Source of the DNA: Lachnospiraceae bacterium
Lineage (GTDB): Bacteria; Bacillota; Clostridia; Lachnospirales; Lachnospiraceae
DNA length: 64,000 nt
Direction: 5' to 3'
Assembly: GCA_900766815.1 (NCBI GenBank)
Contig: CAAFWV010000041.1
Location: forward strand, 1 to 64,000
Shown one piece after another: positions 45,976 to 55,115 of the stretch. The position numbers and the translations under genes were made by a program. The number at the start of each line of letters is the position of its first letter. Positions within the stretch are counted from its first letter, which is position 1. The notes beneath the pieces were generated by a model. The model worked only from the letters and a program-made list of their open reading frames with translations. It ran no database searches and was not told the origin of the DNA.

Positions 45976-46803
45976 ATGGGAAGTAATGGAGCTAATATGG
46001 AATTCAGGAATACCTATACTATTAATAACCTTGATTTGAAGCAGATAGCAGAGAGCGGACAGTGCTTTAGATGGGTAGAGACAGAAGAGAATACCTATCT
46101 TATTCCGGGTGAGAGCTATGCCTGCAGGGACAGGGAACCGTTGCTGATAAGACAAAGCGGTGATAGCTTCAGCGTATCCTGCAGTGATGAGGAGTGGGAT
46201 TCATACTGGAAGGGATATTTTGATCTTGATACCGATTATGAAGCTATAGGAAAACTGATAATGAATTCGGGCGATGATCATGTGAAGGAATGCTATGAGC
46301 TTGGAAGCGGCATCAGAATACTTAAGCAGGACCTATGGGAGATGATAATCACCTTCTTAATCTCACAGAATAATAATATTGGCAGAATTACAGGTTCGGT
46401 TCGAAAATTATGTAATATCTGCGGCCACTTCCCATATCCCGGAGATATTGATACAGCCTGCCTGGAGAATAAGGAGCTTGGACTCGGATACAGGGTAAAA
46501 TTCCTGCAGGATATGTTTGTCTACGGGCAGGAGCATCCTGAGTTGTTAGCGCTTCTTCCAAAGCTGAGCTATGCTGAGGCTATGGAGGAGCTTGTCAGGA
46601 TTAACGGGATAGGGCCTAAGGTAGCTAATTGTGTATGCCTCTTCGGACTTCATCACGTAGAGGCCTTCCCCATTGATACGCATGTGAGACAGCTGCTTGA
46701 TAAGTATTATCCTGATGGCTTTGACTATGAATACTATGGTGGAAATGCAGGAATAATCCAGCAGTATCTGTTCTATTATGAGCTGAAGCATAAGGGTAAA
46801 TGA
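45976..46803 (+). CDS. ogg: 8-oxoguanine DNA glycosylase/AP lyase (OGG1-like)
   Basis: 275 residues from ATG 45976 (GGAGGG five bases upstream; ATG 45997 is also possible). The N-terminal GQCFRW box and the HhH-GPD domain are present: helix-hairpin-helix INGIGPKVANCVC with catalytic Lys, then FPIDTHVRQ with catalytic Asp. This pattern (K...PIDTHV) is that of eukaryotic-type OGG1. Removes 8-oxoguanine from DNA and nicks the strand. The gene is preceded by the pncB terminator, and its promoter is not obvious. Confidence 0.88.
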   Translation: MGSNGANMEFRNTYTINNLDLKQIAESGQCFRWVETEENTYLIPGESYACRDREPLLIRQSGDSFSVSCSDEEWDSYWKGYFDLDTDYEAIGKLIMNSGDDHVKECYELGSGIRILKQDLWEMIITFLISQNNNIGRITGSVRKLCNICGHFPYPGDIDTACLENKELGLGYRVKFLQDMFVYGQEHPELLALLPKLSYAEAMEELVRINGIGPKVANCVCLFGLHHVEAFPIDTHVRQLLDKYYPDGFDYEYYGGNAGIIQQYLFYYELKHKGK

Positions 46804-46851
46804 GATACGAACCACCATTCGGACCAGGTTTATTTTGGGGTGTCTGTATGG

Positions 46852-46857
46852 TATAAT
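46852..46857 (+). promoter_or_regulatory. Extended -10 promoter of the beta-CASP gene
   Basis: TATAAT (46852-46857) preceded by TGG gives an extended -10 element. The roughly 70-base leader is GC-rich with several GGCGC boxes. Confidence 0.55.
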
Positions 46858-46932
46858 TATCTGTAGGTTTTGGGCGCGGATTGGGGCGCCTGTAAGCGTT
46901 GGCGCAAGTGTGATTGGGGAAAAGGAGACAGC

Positions 46933-48540
46933 ATGAAATTAATGTTTATCGGAGCTGCTCATGAGGTTACGGGCAGTTGTCATTATCTTAACGCATGTGG
47001 TAAACACATACTGGTTGATTACGGTATGGAGCAGGGTGTGAATCTGTATGAGAATGCAGCGTTGCCTGTGGAGGCACCTCTTATCGATTATGTTCTTCTT
47101 ACACATGCTCATGTGGATCATTCCGGTATGCTTCCGCTTCTGTATGCCAAGGGCTTCAGAGGTAAGGTATATACGACCAAGGCAAGCGCTGATTTGTGTG
47201 ACATAATGCTTAGGGACTGTGCACATATCCAGATGCAGGAGGCTGAGTGGCACAACAGGAAGGCCAAGAGAAGTGCATCCATGGCACTTAGCGAGCCACT
47301 CTACACCTTAGAGGATGCCGATGGCATAATTAAGAGACTGGTGCCCTGTGAATATAACAGTGAGATAGAGCTGTGCGAGGGTATTAAGATTAGATTCACC
47401 GATGTTGGACATTTGCTTGGTTCGGCATCGATAGAGGTGTGGCTGACCGAGGAGGGCGTGACAAGGAAGCTGGTCTTCTCCGGTGATATCGGTAATAAGA
47501 GCCAGCCGCTACTGAGAGACCCGCAGTACGGACAGCCTGAGGCAGATTATCTTATCATGGAATCAACCTACGGAGACAGGGTTCATTCCACAACAAGACC
47601 TGATTATGTGAAGGAGCTTGCCGAGATAATTCAGACTACCTTCAACAGAGGCGGTAATGTGGTTATCCCCTCGTTCGCAGTAGGCCGTACCCAGGAGATG
47701 CTCTACTTTATCAGGCAGATTAAGCAGGATAATATGATTCAGGGCTTCCCTGACTTTGAGGTCTATGTTGACAGCCCGCTTGCTGTTGAGGCCACAAGTA
47801 TATTCCATAAGAATGAGCTCGAATGCTTCGATGAGGATGCAATGACTCTTGTGAAGAAGGGAATTAATCCTATTTCCTTCCCGGGACTTAAGCTCAGCAT
47901 TACGTCAGATGAATCCAAGGCAATCAATATGGATATGTCGCCTAAGGTCATTCTTTCGGCGTCAGGCATGTGTGAGGCGGGTCGTATCAGACATCATCTG
48001 AAGCATAATCTATGGAGACCCGAGTGTACGGTACTCTTCGTTGGATATCAGGCAGTAGGAACTCTGGGTCGTGCCATTATTGATGGTACAAGTGAGGTTA
48101 AGCTCTTTGGTGAGACAATTGAGATAAGGGCTGATATAAGGACTCTTGCAGGTATATCCGGACATGCAGATATGGAAGGACTTAAGGAGTGGGCAAGCCA
48201 TTACGGTCCTGCAACGAAGAAGGTATTCGTTGTCCATGGAGAGGATGAGGTAACTGACAGCTTCGCAAGATTGCTTAATGATGAGCTTGATATGGATGCC
48301 TATGCCCCTTATAGCGGAACAAGATTCGATTTGATTAACGGAACCTTTGATTATGAGGCTACACCTGTAAGACTTAATCCCGTCAAGAAGAAGAGCGGTG
48401 GAAGCGATGTATTCTCCAGACTCATGGGTGCAGGACAGAGACTTATCGGAATAATTAAGAAGAACGAGGGAGGGGCCAACAAGGACCTTGCCAAGTTCGC
48501 AGACCAGATCAATTCACTTTGTGATAAGTGGGACAGATAG
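46933..48540 (+). CDS. Metallo-beta-lactamase/beta-CASP family RNase-like protein
   Basis: 535 residues from ATG 46933 (AAGGAGA). Metallo-beta-lactamase domain with the metal motif LLTHAHVDHSGMLP (HxHxDH) and a beta-CASP insertion with VIPSFAVGRTQEML and MCEAGRIRHHLKHN, then C-terminal SGHADM and FVVHGE motifs. Similar to archaeal/bacterial CPSF73-like nucleases and KH-less aCPSF. Probably a cytoplasmic RNA-cleaving enzyme, but the precise target is unknown. thyA follows 10 bp later. Confidence 0.88.
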   Translation: MKLMFIGAAHEVTGSCHYLNACGKHILVDYGMEQGVNLYENAALPVEAPLIDYVLLTHAHVDHSGMLPLLYAKGFRGKVYTTKASADLCDIMLRDCAHIQMQEAEWHNRKAKRSASMALSEPLYTLEDADGIIKRLVPCEYNSEIELCEGIKIRFTDVGHLLGSASIEVWLTEEGVTRKLVFSGDIGNKSQPLLRDPQYGQPEADYLIMESTYGDRVHSTTRPDYVKELAEIIQTTFNRGGNVVIPSFAVGRTQEMLYFIRQIKQDNMIQGFPDFEVYVDSPLAVEATSIFHKNELECFDEDAMTLVKKGINPISFPGLKLSITSDESKAINMDMSPKVILSASGMCEAGRIRHHLKHNLWRPECTVLFVGYQAVGTLGRAIIDGTSEVKLFGETIEIRADIRTLAGISGHADMEGLKEWASHYGPATKKVFVVHGEDEVTDSFARLLNDELDMDAYAPYSGTRFDLINGTFDYEATPVRLNPVKKKSGGSDVFSRLMGAGQRLIGIIKKNEGGANKDLAKFADQINSLCDKWDR

Positions 48541-48550
48541 TGAGGTAATT

Positions 48551-49399
48551 ATGAGCTACGCAGACAGAGTATTCGTAGATATGTGCAAGGACATACTTGA
48601 GAATGGCACAAGCACAGAGGGTGAGAAGGTAAGACCGCACTGGCCGGATGGAGAGAGTGCTTATACAATCAAGAAATTCGGTGTGGTAAACAGATATGAC
48701 TTAAGTAAGGAATTCCCACTGCTTACACTTAGAAGAACAGCACTCAAATCTGCCACGGATGAAATGCTGTGGATATGGCAGAGGAAGTCTAATAATATCA
48801 ATGACCTTTCATCACATATCTGGGATGAATGGGCAGATGAGGACGGTTCGATAGGTAAGGCCTACGGATATCAGATGGGTGTTAAGCATAAATATAAAGA
48901 GGGTATGATGGACCAGGTAGACAGGGTTATCTACGACCTTAAGAATAATCCTTTTTCAAGAAGAATTCTTACCAATATTTATGTTCACAGTGACTTATCT
49001 GAGATGAATCTCTATCCCTGTGCTTACAGCATGACCTTCAATGTAACACAGAAGAAGGGTGAGGATAAGCTTACACTGAACGGTATTCTTAATCAGAGGT
49101 CGCAGGATATTCTGGCTGCCAATAACTGGAATGTGGTTCAGTATGCAGTACTTCTGCATATGCTCGCAAGAACCTGTGATATGAATGTGGGTGAGCTGGT
49201 ACATGTTATAGCCGATGCCCATATCTATGACAGACATATACCGATAATTAAGGAGCTTATTGAGAGACCTCAGTATGACGCACCGAAGTTTATCCTGAAT
49301 CCCGATAAACATGATTTCTATGAATTTACCAAGGATGATGTATCGGTAGAGAATTATATTACAGGAGAGCAGATAACGGATATTCCGATTGCTATTTAG
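48551..49399 (+). CDS. thyA: Thymidylate synthase with variant active-site loop
   Basis: 282 residues from ATG 48551 with TGAGGT upstream. Fold motifs: KVRPHWPDGES, FPLLTLRRTALKSATDEMLW, and RSQDILAANNWNVVQYAVLL in place of the common RSxDxFLGVPFN. The nucleophile Cys is in LYPCAYSM; the residue after Cys is Ala instead of the classic PCH His. Converts dUMP to dTMP with methylene-THF; folA follows to recycle the dihydrofolate, so they form one functional unit. Confidence 0.9.
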   Translation: MSYADRVFVDMCKDILENGTSTEGEKVRPHWPDGESAYTIKKFGVVNRYDLSKEFPLLTLRRTALKSATDEMLWIWQRKSNNINDLSSHIWDEWADEDGSIGKAYGYQMGVKHKYKEGMMDQVDRVIYDLKNNPFSRRILTNIYVHSDLSEMNLYPCAYSMTFNVTQKKGEDKLTLNGILNQRSQDILAANNWNVVQYAVLLHMLARTCDMNVGELVHVIADAHIYDRHIPIIKELIERPQYDAPKFILNPDKHDFYEFTKDDVSVENYITGEQITDIPIAI

Positions 49400-49423
49400 A
49401 TTTGATACAGGACTGGAGAGTGA

Positions 49424-49912
49424 ATGAACGCGATTGTTAACGTTGATAAGAATTGGGGAATAGGTAATAAAGGAGAACTTTTAATCAGTATTCCTGCGGA
49501 TATGAAGATGTTCCGTGAAGAGACTACCGGCAATGTAATAGTGCTTGGAAGGAAGACAATGGAGACCTTCCCGGGTGGAAGACCGCTTCCAAACAGGGAT
49601 AATATTGTACTGTCCGGGAGGAGTGACCTTGAGATACCCGGAGCAACCGTAGTACATGATATAGAAGAGCTTATGGAGGTTCTGCGGCAGTATGACAGCA
49701 GCAGAGTATATGTAGTTGGCGGAGAGACTGTATATGAGCAGCTGCTTCCCTATTGCGATACCGTTCATGTAACCAAGGTAGACAGGGCATATGAGGCTGA
49801 TGCACATTTTCCTAACCTTGACCTGATGCCCGAATGGGAGATAACTGCCACAAGTGAGGAGCAGTGCTATTTCGATACAACCTACAGCTTTGTAAAGTAT
49901 ACAAGAAAGTAA
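49424..49912 (+). CDS. folA: Dihydrofolate reductase
   Basis: 162 residues. Single DHFR domain: NVDKNWGIGNKGELLISIPADMKMF with the substrate-binding core, GNVIVLGRKTMETFPGG (NADPH site) and VYVVGGETVYEQ. Reduces dihydrofolate made by ThyA back to tetrahydrofolate; sits 24 bp after thyA. The trimethoprim-relevant Trp is present (KNWGIG). Confidence 0.96.
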   Translation: MNAIVNVDKNWGIGNKGELLISIPADMKMFREETTGNVIVLGRKTMETFPGGRPLPNRDNIVLSGRSDLEIPGATVVHDIEELMEVLRQYDSSRVYVVGGETVYEQLLPYCDTVHVTKVDRAYEADAHFPNLDLMPEWEITATSEEQCYFDTTYSFVKYTRK

Positions 49913-49923
49913 ACCGGAGATTT

Positions 49924-51024
49924 ATGAAGATTATTCATTGTGCAGACTTACATTTAGACAGCAGAATGACTTCCAATCTAAGCCCGGATAAGGCTAAGGA
50001 GAGGAAGAATGAAATATTGAACACCTTCGTCAATATGGTGGATTATGCTTCTGCCCATGAGGTGGATGCCATTATTATTGCGGGAGATATGTTTGATACC
50101 TCCAATATATCGGCATTAACGAGGAATACGGTTGAACGTACGATAAGAAGTCATAAGGATATTGAGTTTTATTACCTGCTCGGTAATCATGACAGAGATA
50201 ATTTCTTATCCGGTCTTGACAGCATACCTGATAACCTGTTCCTGTTCAAGGACAGCTTCATAACCTACAATCCCAAGGGCAATCAGAATATTACAATAAC
50301 CGGAATAGAGCTTAATTCTGAGAATAACAATGGTGTGGCTAATGGCCTGATACTCAGTCCTTCGCGATTTAACATTGTTACGATGCACGGACAGGAGTCT
50401 GTGAGTATGGGCAGGGACAAGACCCAGATAGTGAATATCAGGGAGCTTAAGAATAAGAATATTGATTATCTTGCACTTGGACATATTCACTATTACAAGG
50501 AGGAGAAGCTGGATGAGGGCGGTGTGTACTGCTACAGCGGCTGCCTTGAGGGAAGGGGCTTTGATGAGCCCGGAGACCATGGCTTTGTGCTTATAACCAT
50601 TGATGAGGAAAAGAAGACATCAGTCAGGGAATTTGTTAAGTTTGCTGCAAGGGATATGGTTATTCTTAGTTGCGATATCACGGATTGTATGACTACGATG
50701 GAGGTCATTGACAGGATAGATGACAGTATTGCAGCCTCCTTAGTCAGGAGCAGGGATCTTGTGAAGATTGTTCTTAAGGGACAGACTGATGTGGAGGCTG
50801 AGCGTGATGTGAACTATATTGTCAAGCATTATGAAGACAGGTTCTATTTTGTTAAGGTCTATGATGAATCCTCACTTAAGATTAATATTGATGATTATCT
50901 TATGGATATGTCTCTTAAGGGTGAATATGTAAGAAGGATAATGGCTGCGACGGATATTTCCGAAGAGGATAAGAAAGCAATTGTGCAAATAGGTCTTCGT
51001 GCAATGTCAGGGGAGGAAATATAG
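49924..51024 (+). CDS. SbcD-like metallophosphoesterase (DNA repair exonuclease)
   Basis: 366 residues from ATG 49924 (CCGGAG upstream). Calcineurin-like nuclease domain with motifs DLHLDS, GDMFD, GNHD and LALGHIH in order; the C-terminal part is an ATPase-interacting region. Partner of the following ATPase gene, which starts one base after its stop codon. The pair resembles YhaO/YhaN or SbcD/SbcC and probably processes DNA ends. Cytosolic. Confidence 0.88.
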   Translation: MKIIHCADLHLDSRMTSNLSPDKAKERKNEILNTFVNMVDYASAHEVDAIIIAGDMFDTSNISALTRNTVERTIRSHKDIEFYYLLGNHDRDNFLSGLDSIPDNLFLFKDSFITYNPKGNQNITITGIELNSENNNGVANGLILSPSRFNIVTMHGQESVSMGRDKTQIVNIRELKNKNIDYLALGHIHYYKEEKLDEGGVYCYSGCLEGRGFDEPGDHGFVLITIDEEKKTSVREFVKFAARDMVILSCDITDCMTTMEVIDRIDDSIAASLVRSRDLVKIVLKGQTDVEAERDVNYIVKHYEDRFYFVKVYDESSLKINIDDYLMDMSLKGEYVRRIMAATDISEEDKKAIVQIGLRAMSGEEI

Positions 51025-53361
51025 TTGAGGATTAAGAAACTGTACATAGAGAATTTCGGTGGTATTTACGACCAGACCATTGAGATGACGGCTTGCACAA
51101 GGATAGTCGGCGGGAACGGCTTCGGTAAGTCAACTACGGCCGCCTTTATCAGAATAATGCTTTACGGCTTTGAAGGCGAGAGCAAGAGAACCATAATTGA
51201 GAATGAGCGTAAGAGATGGGAGCCCTGGCAGGGTGGAGTCTATGGCGGAAGCATGACCTTCGAAGAGAAAGGCAGGGTATATACTGTCAGAAGAACCTTC
51301 GGACGCAAGGCCATTGAGGATACCTTCGAGCTTATCGATGAGGCTACCAATCTGCCAAGTGATGATTATTCAACAGAGCTTGGAAGAGAGCTTATGGGCG
51401 TTGACAGCCAGTCGTATATGAGAAGCGCCTACATCGGTCAGAATGATGTTATTACCAATACCACAGGTGATATCAATAATAAGATTGGCAATATAGCTGA
51501 CAATACCAGAGACCTGGACTGCTATGAGAAGGCTCATGACAGGATTGCGGATCTGCTTAACAAGAGACATCCCGGTAAGGCGACAGGCAGTATCAGGAAG
51601 CATAAGGATGGTGTTGCAGCACTTCGTCAGAAGGTTAATTCAGGCAGCAGTATCGAGGATACCCTTCGCAAGCAGGATGATATGGTACGCTCACTTACGG
51701 CTGAGTATGATGAATATGATGTTAAGATAGGCGAATATGAGGTTCTAAGTGAGAAGATAGCCAAATATAAGGATATCAGTGAGAAACTTACTGCCCATGA
51801 TAAATATGAAGAGGATGTAAACAACAGCAAGAGGCAGATTGAAGAAGAACTGGAAGCCTTTGGCGTGCTGCCGCTTGAATCAGATATAGATGAGAAATTA
51901 TCTGTTGCATCGGGCTTAAGTGTTGAGAGAGAGAATATAGCCGCAATGGAGCTTGATGAAGATGAGAAGCATGAATATGAGCTTCTTAAGGATAAATTCT
52001 ATGAGAAGCCCCTGGACAGGGCTACCCACTTGGAGATAACCGGACTCTGGCGCGGAAGGGACATGAGACTCCTTGAAGAACAGAGACGCGAGAGCGAATT
52101 CTCAGCTCTTCAGAATGAAAGAGATGCCGTAAAGCTTAGCATGAGAACACTTCCTAAAGGTGCTGTAGCAGGGATTATTATGATAGTTGCGTCCATGCTT
52201 ATGGCGATTCTGTCACTACTGCTTCTTCCATCCAATACATTAAGGCTGATTGGAGCCATTGTATCAGCAGTAATTCTTGCCGCAGGTATTATTGTTACTG
52301 TTTTTACAATTAAGAAGAGAAACGATGCTGCAGCTGCAGAATGTGAAGAGCTTGAAGCTGGCTTAGCCGAGATGGAGAAGAAGATTACAGAAGATATCCG
52401 ATCCAGAAATGATATGGATAAGCGGGTTAAGGATTATCTCACGGATTATGGCTGTGTATTCAGAGAAGAAAGTGCTCTGGATGAGCTTCTGCGCTTACAG
52501 GATGAAGCCGGGAAGTATGATGATATGAATAAACGCCTTGAGGATATCAGGGCTAAGAAGAAGGAGTTTGAGGACAAGAGGCGCATGCTTGCCACCTTCG
52601 TAACCAGATGGAATTACAGCGCAGAAGATGATTTCGTTGCCTCCCTTAAGGATCTGTTAAGAAGGCTTAATACATACCAGAACGACCAGAAAACCTTAGA
52701 AAAGCAGATAAATACTCTCAGGGAATATGATGAGAGTAATAACATAGAGGAGCTGAGACAGGTTGAGAAGCCCGATGAAAGCTTAAGCCTTGCAGAGCTT
52801 ACGGAAAAAATCCGTTCACTCAGAGCAGCTCAGGGTGAAGTTAAACAGAATCTGGATGTGGTTCTGAATCAGAGAAAAGCCATGATGGAGCGCTTCGATG
52901 AATGGGTGAATGATAAGGCACTTCTTGCAGAAGAGGAAGAGGCACTGTGTCTGGAAGAGAGGAATTATGAGCTTCTGAAGCTGTCAGGTAAGTATCTTAC
53001 CGAAGCCAAGGAAGCCATGACTGCTAAATATATGAAGCCGCTTATGGACAGCTTCTCAAGGTATTACAGTAAGATTAGCGGAAAGGATGCATCCGAATAT
53101 AGTATGGATGCCAATATAGAAATATCCACCGTAGAGCTGGGACACAAGAGGGATGTCCGACTGTACAGCGTCGGCTGTCAGGATCTGGTCGGCTTCTGTA
53201 TGAGAATGGCTCTTGTGGATGCCATGTATAAGGATGATAAGCCGGTGCTTATATTGGATGACCCCTTCGTAAACTTCGACAGTGAGCGTAAGAGGGCAGC
53301 GGATACACTTCTTAAGGAAATCACAAAAACCTACCAGGTGGTATATTTTACATGTAACTGA
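51025..53361 (+). CDS. YhaN/SbcC-like ATPase with coiled coils and a membrane hairpin
   Basis: 778 residues from a TTG start at 51025 with GAGG eight bases upstream; the start falls immediately after the SbcD-like stop codon. Walker A VGGNGFGKSTTAAFIRIML at about residue 30, coiled coil (200-380), a membrane hairpin of two helices (about 380-430; GIIMIVASMLMAILSLLLL), a second coiled coil, and Walker B PVLILDDPFVNFDSER near residue 755. Differs from SbcC by the central membrane pair, as in YhaN. Likely a membrane-anchored DNA repair ATPase with the upstream nuclease. Confidence 0.85.
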   Translation: MRIKKLYIENFGGIYDQTIEMTACTRIVGGNGFGKSTTAAFIRIMLYGFEGESKRTIIENERKRWEPWQGGVYGGSMTFEEKGRVYTVRRTFGRKAIEDTFELIDEATNLPSDDYSTELGRELMGVDSQSYMRSAYIGQNDVITNTTGDINNKIGNIADNTRDLDCYEKAHDRIADLLNKRHPGKATGSIRKHKDGVAALRQKVNSGSSIEDTLRKQDDMVRSLTAEYDEYDVKIGEYEVLSEKIAKYKDISEKLTAHDKYEEDVNNSKRQIEEELEAFGVLPLESDIDEKLSVASGLSVERENIAAMELDEDEKHEYELLKDKFYEKPLDRATHLEITGLWRGRDMRLLEEQRRESEFSALQNERDAVKLSMRTLPKGAVAGIIMIVASMLMAILSLLLLPSNTLRLIGAIVSAVILAAGIIVTVFTIKKRNDAAAAECEELEAGLAEMEKKITEDIRSRNDMDKRVKDYLTDYGCVFREESALDELLRLQDEAGKYDDMNKRLEDIRAKKKEFEDKRRMLATFVTRWNYSAEDDFVASLKDLLRRLNTYQNDQKTLEKQINTLREYDESNNIEELRQVEKPDESLSLAELTEKIRSLRAAQGEVKQNLDVVLNQRKAMMERFDEWVNDKALLAEEEEALCLEERNYELLKLSGKYLTEAKEAMTAKYMKPLMDSFSRYYSKISGKDASEYSMDANIEISTVELGHKRDVRLYSVGCQDLVGFCMRMALVDAMYKDDKPVLILDDPFVNFDSERKRAADTLLKEITKTYQVVYFTCN

Positions 53362-54081
53362 TTATATATATCCGCCGTCCATACCGATGATCTGGCCGGT
53401 CATGTATTCAGGAGCCGATGCAAGCTCCAAAACTACTTGGGCTACCTCAGATGGTTTGCCGAGTCTGCCGATGGGAATGTCATCGATGAGGTCACTCATC
53501 TCTTCGTCGCTAAAGCAGCTGTTCATGTCTGTATCAATGACGCCGCAGGCAATGGCATTAACTACGATATGGCTGGGTGCAAGCTCCTTAGCCAGAGCCT
53601 TGGTGAAGGAATTCATGCCGCCCTTGGTAGTTGAATAAGCCACCTCCATGGATGCACCTACACTTCCCCACATAGAGGAGATGTTGATGATTCTGCCACT
53701 GTGTGAAGCAAGCATAAGAGGAATTGCAGCCCTGCAGCAGTAGAAGACTCCGGTAAGATTGGTATTAATTACTTTATTCCATTCTTCGTTGGTCATATCC
53801 TGAAGCAGACCGATATGTGAGATTCCTGCATTGTTAATCAGGACATCCAGACTGTCAATCCCGCTAAAGACCTTATCTATGAATTCAGAGTCAGATACAT
53901 CGCCTGAGAATGTATGACAGCGTATGGAATAACATCTGCTAAGCTTATCTGCAAGCTCATTAAGCATTTCAATATTACTATGACATACCAGGTAGAGGTC
54001 CATACCTTCACCTGCCAGTGCCTCCGCAATGGCTCTGCCGATACCGCGTGAAGCACCTGTAATCAGTGCACTTTTACCCAT
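53362..54081 (-). CDS. Short-chain dehydrogenase/reductase (FabG-like)
   Basis: 239 residues, normal SDR size. TGASRGIGRAIA for NAD(P), NNAG, active Ser (NISSMWGSVG), YSTTKGG with Tyr and Lys. Fits 3-oxoacyl-ACP reductase or a related alcohol/ketone reductase, but no fatty acid genes are adjacent. Its stop codon abuts that of the convergent ATPase gene with no spacing. Promoter on the minus strand at 54107-54135. Confidence 0.88.
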   Translation of the reverse strand: MGKSALITGASRGIGRAIAEALAGEGMDLYLVCHSNIEMLNELADKLSRCYSIRCHTFSGDVSDSEFIDKVFSGIDSLDVLINNAGISHIGLLQDMTNEEWNKVINTNLTGVFYCCRAAIPLMLASHSGRIINISSMWGSVGASMEVAYSTTKGGMNSFTKALAKELAPSHIVVNAIACGVIDTDMNSCFSDEEMSDLIDDIPIGRLGKPSEVAQVVLELASAPEYMTGQIIGMDGGYI

Positions 54082-54106
54082 ATCAGTTCCTTTCTAAACT
54101 AATATG

Positions 54107-54135
54107 AGTATAGTTATAAATTATTGGTTTGTAAA
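54107..54135 (-). promoter_or_regulatory. Promoter of the SDR gene
   Basis: Minus strand TTTACA (54130-54135), 17-bp spacer, TATACT (54107-54112). It overlaps the upstream region of the divergent trxB-like gene. Confidence 0.65.
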
Positions 54136-54180
54136 GATAACATAAAGATACCGGCAATGTAACGGGAATAAAGGAGAATT

Positions 54181-55086
54181 ATGAGAGATTTGATAATAAT
54201 CGGAGCCGGACCTGCCGGCCTTACAGCAGGCATATATGGAAAAAGAGCGGGACTTGACACGTTGATACTCGATGAGAGCTGTATCGGCGGTGGTCAGGTC
54301 ATGACAACCTATGATGTAGATAATTATCCGGGACTTCCGGGTATCTCCGGCATGGACCTGTCCGAAAAATTCAAAAGTCATGCTGACGAAGCGGGAGTAG
54401 AATTTAAGATGGGCACTCTCACAGGAATCGAGACGGGAGATGTGATTAAGCTTCACACAGATTCGGGTGACCTTGAAGCGAAGACAATAATCATTGCAAC
54501 CGGAGCTACACATAATAAGCTTGGAATTCCGGGCGAAGAGGAGCTGCAGGGCATGGGAGTATCATATTGTGCGACCTGCGACGGAGCCTTCTTCAGAGGA
54601 AGAACCACGGCTGTAGTCGGTGGCGGAGATGTAGCTCTTGAGGATGCACTCTTCCTTGCCAGGGGCTGTAGGAAGGTCTACCTTATCCATAGAAGAGATG
54701 CCTTCCGCGGAGCTAAGAAGCTGGAAGATAAGGTAAGAGCAACAGAGAATATAGAACTTGTACTTGATACAGTTCCTGTAAGCATACTGGGTGAGAATGG
54801 AGTTACCGGTATTGCTGTAAGTAATGTTAAGACAGGTGCGGAGTCTGTACTTGCTGTTGACGGAGTCTTCATTGCAGTAGGAACACATCCCATTACCGAG
54901 TATCTTAAGGGCAGGCTTGAACTTGATTCCAAGGGATATATTGTTGCCGACGAGACCGGCAAGACCTCAATTCCCGGAGTATTTGCTGCCGGAGATGTCA
55001 GGACCAAGGCCCTGCGCCAGATTGTAACTGCAGCTTCCGACGGTGCCAACGCCGTAGAAAGCGTGCTTGAGTATATTAATGGGTGA
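54181..55086 (+). CDS. trxB: Thioredoxin reductase (NADPH, FAD)
   Basis: 301 residues, full-length TrxB. FAD motif [17 protein letters not shown], redox pair Cys130/Cys133 in CATCDGAFF, NADPH motif VVGGGDVALEDALFL and C-terminal GVFAAGDVRTKALRQ. Keeps thioredoxin reduced. AAGGAG precedes the ATG. A hairpin at 55090-55113 separates it from the convergent dprA. Confidence 0.93.
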   Translation: MRDLIIIGAGPAGLTAGIYGKRAGLDTLILDESCIGGGQVMTTYDVDNYPGLPGISGMDLSEKFKSHADEAGVEFKMGTLTGIETGDVIKLHTDSGDLEAKTIIIATGATHNKLGIPGEEELQGMGVSYCATCDGAFFRGRTTAVVGGGDVALEDALFLARGCRKVYLIHRRDAFRGAKKLEDKVRATENIELVLDTVPVSILGENGVTGIAVSNVKTGAESVLAVDGVFIAVGTHPITEYLKGRLELDSKGYIVADETGKTSIPGVFAAGDVRTKALRQIVTAASDGANAVESVLEYING

Positions 55087-55089
55087 TTA

Positions 55090-55113
55090 TTGGCGCGGGG
55101 ATTCCCGCGCCAA
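55090..55113. terminator. GC-rich hairpin between convergent trxB and dprA
   Basis: Ten-bp stem TTGGCGCGGG / CCCGCGCCAA with four-base loop. No T-tract, so it may act bidirectionally or be weak. Confidence 0.6.
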
Positions 55114-55115
55114 AC

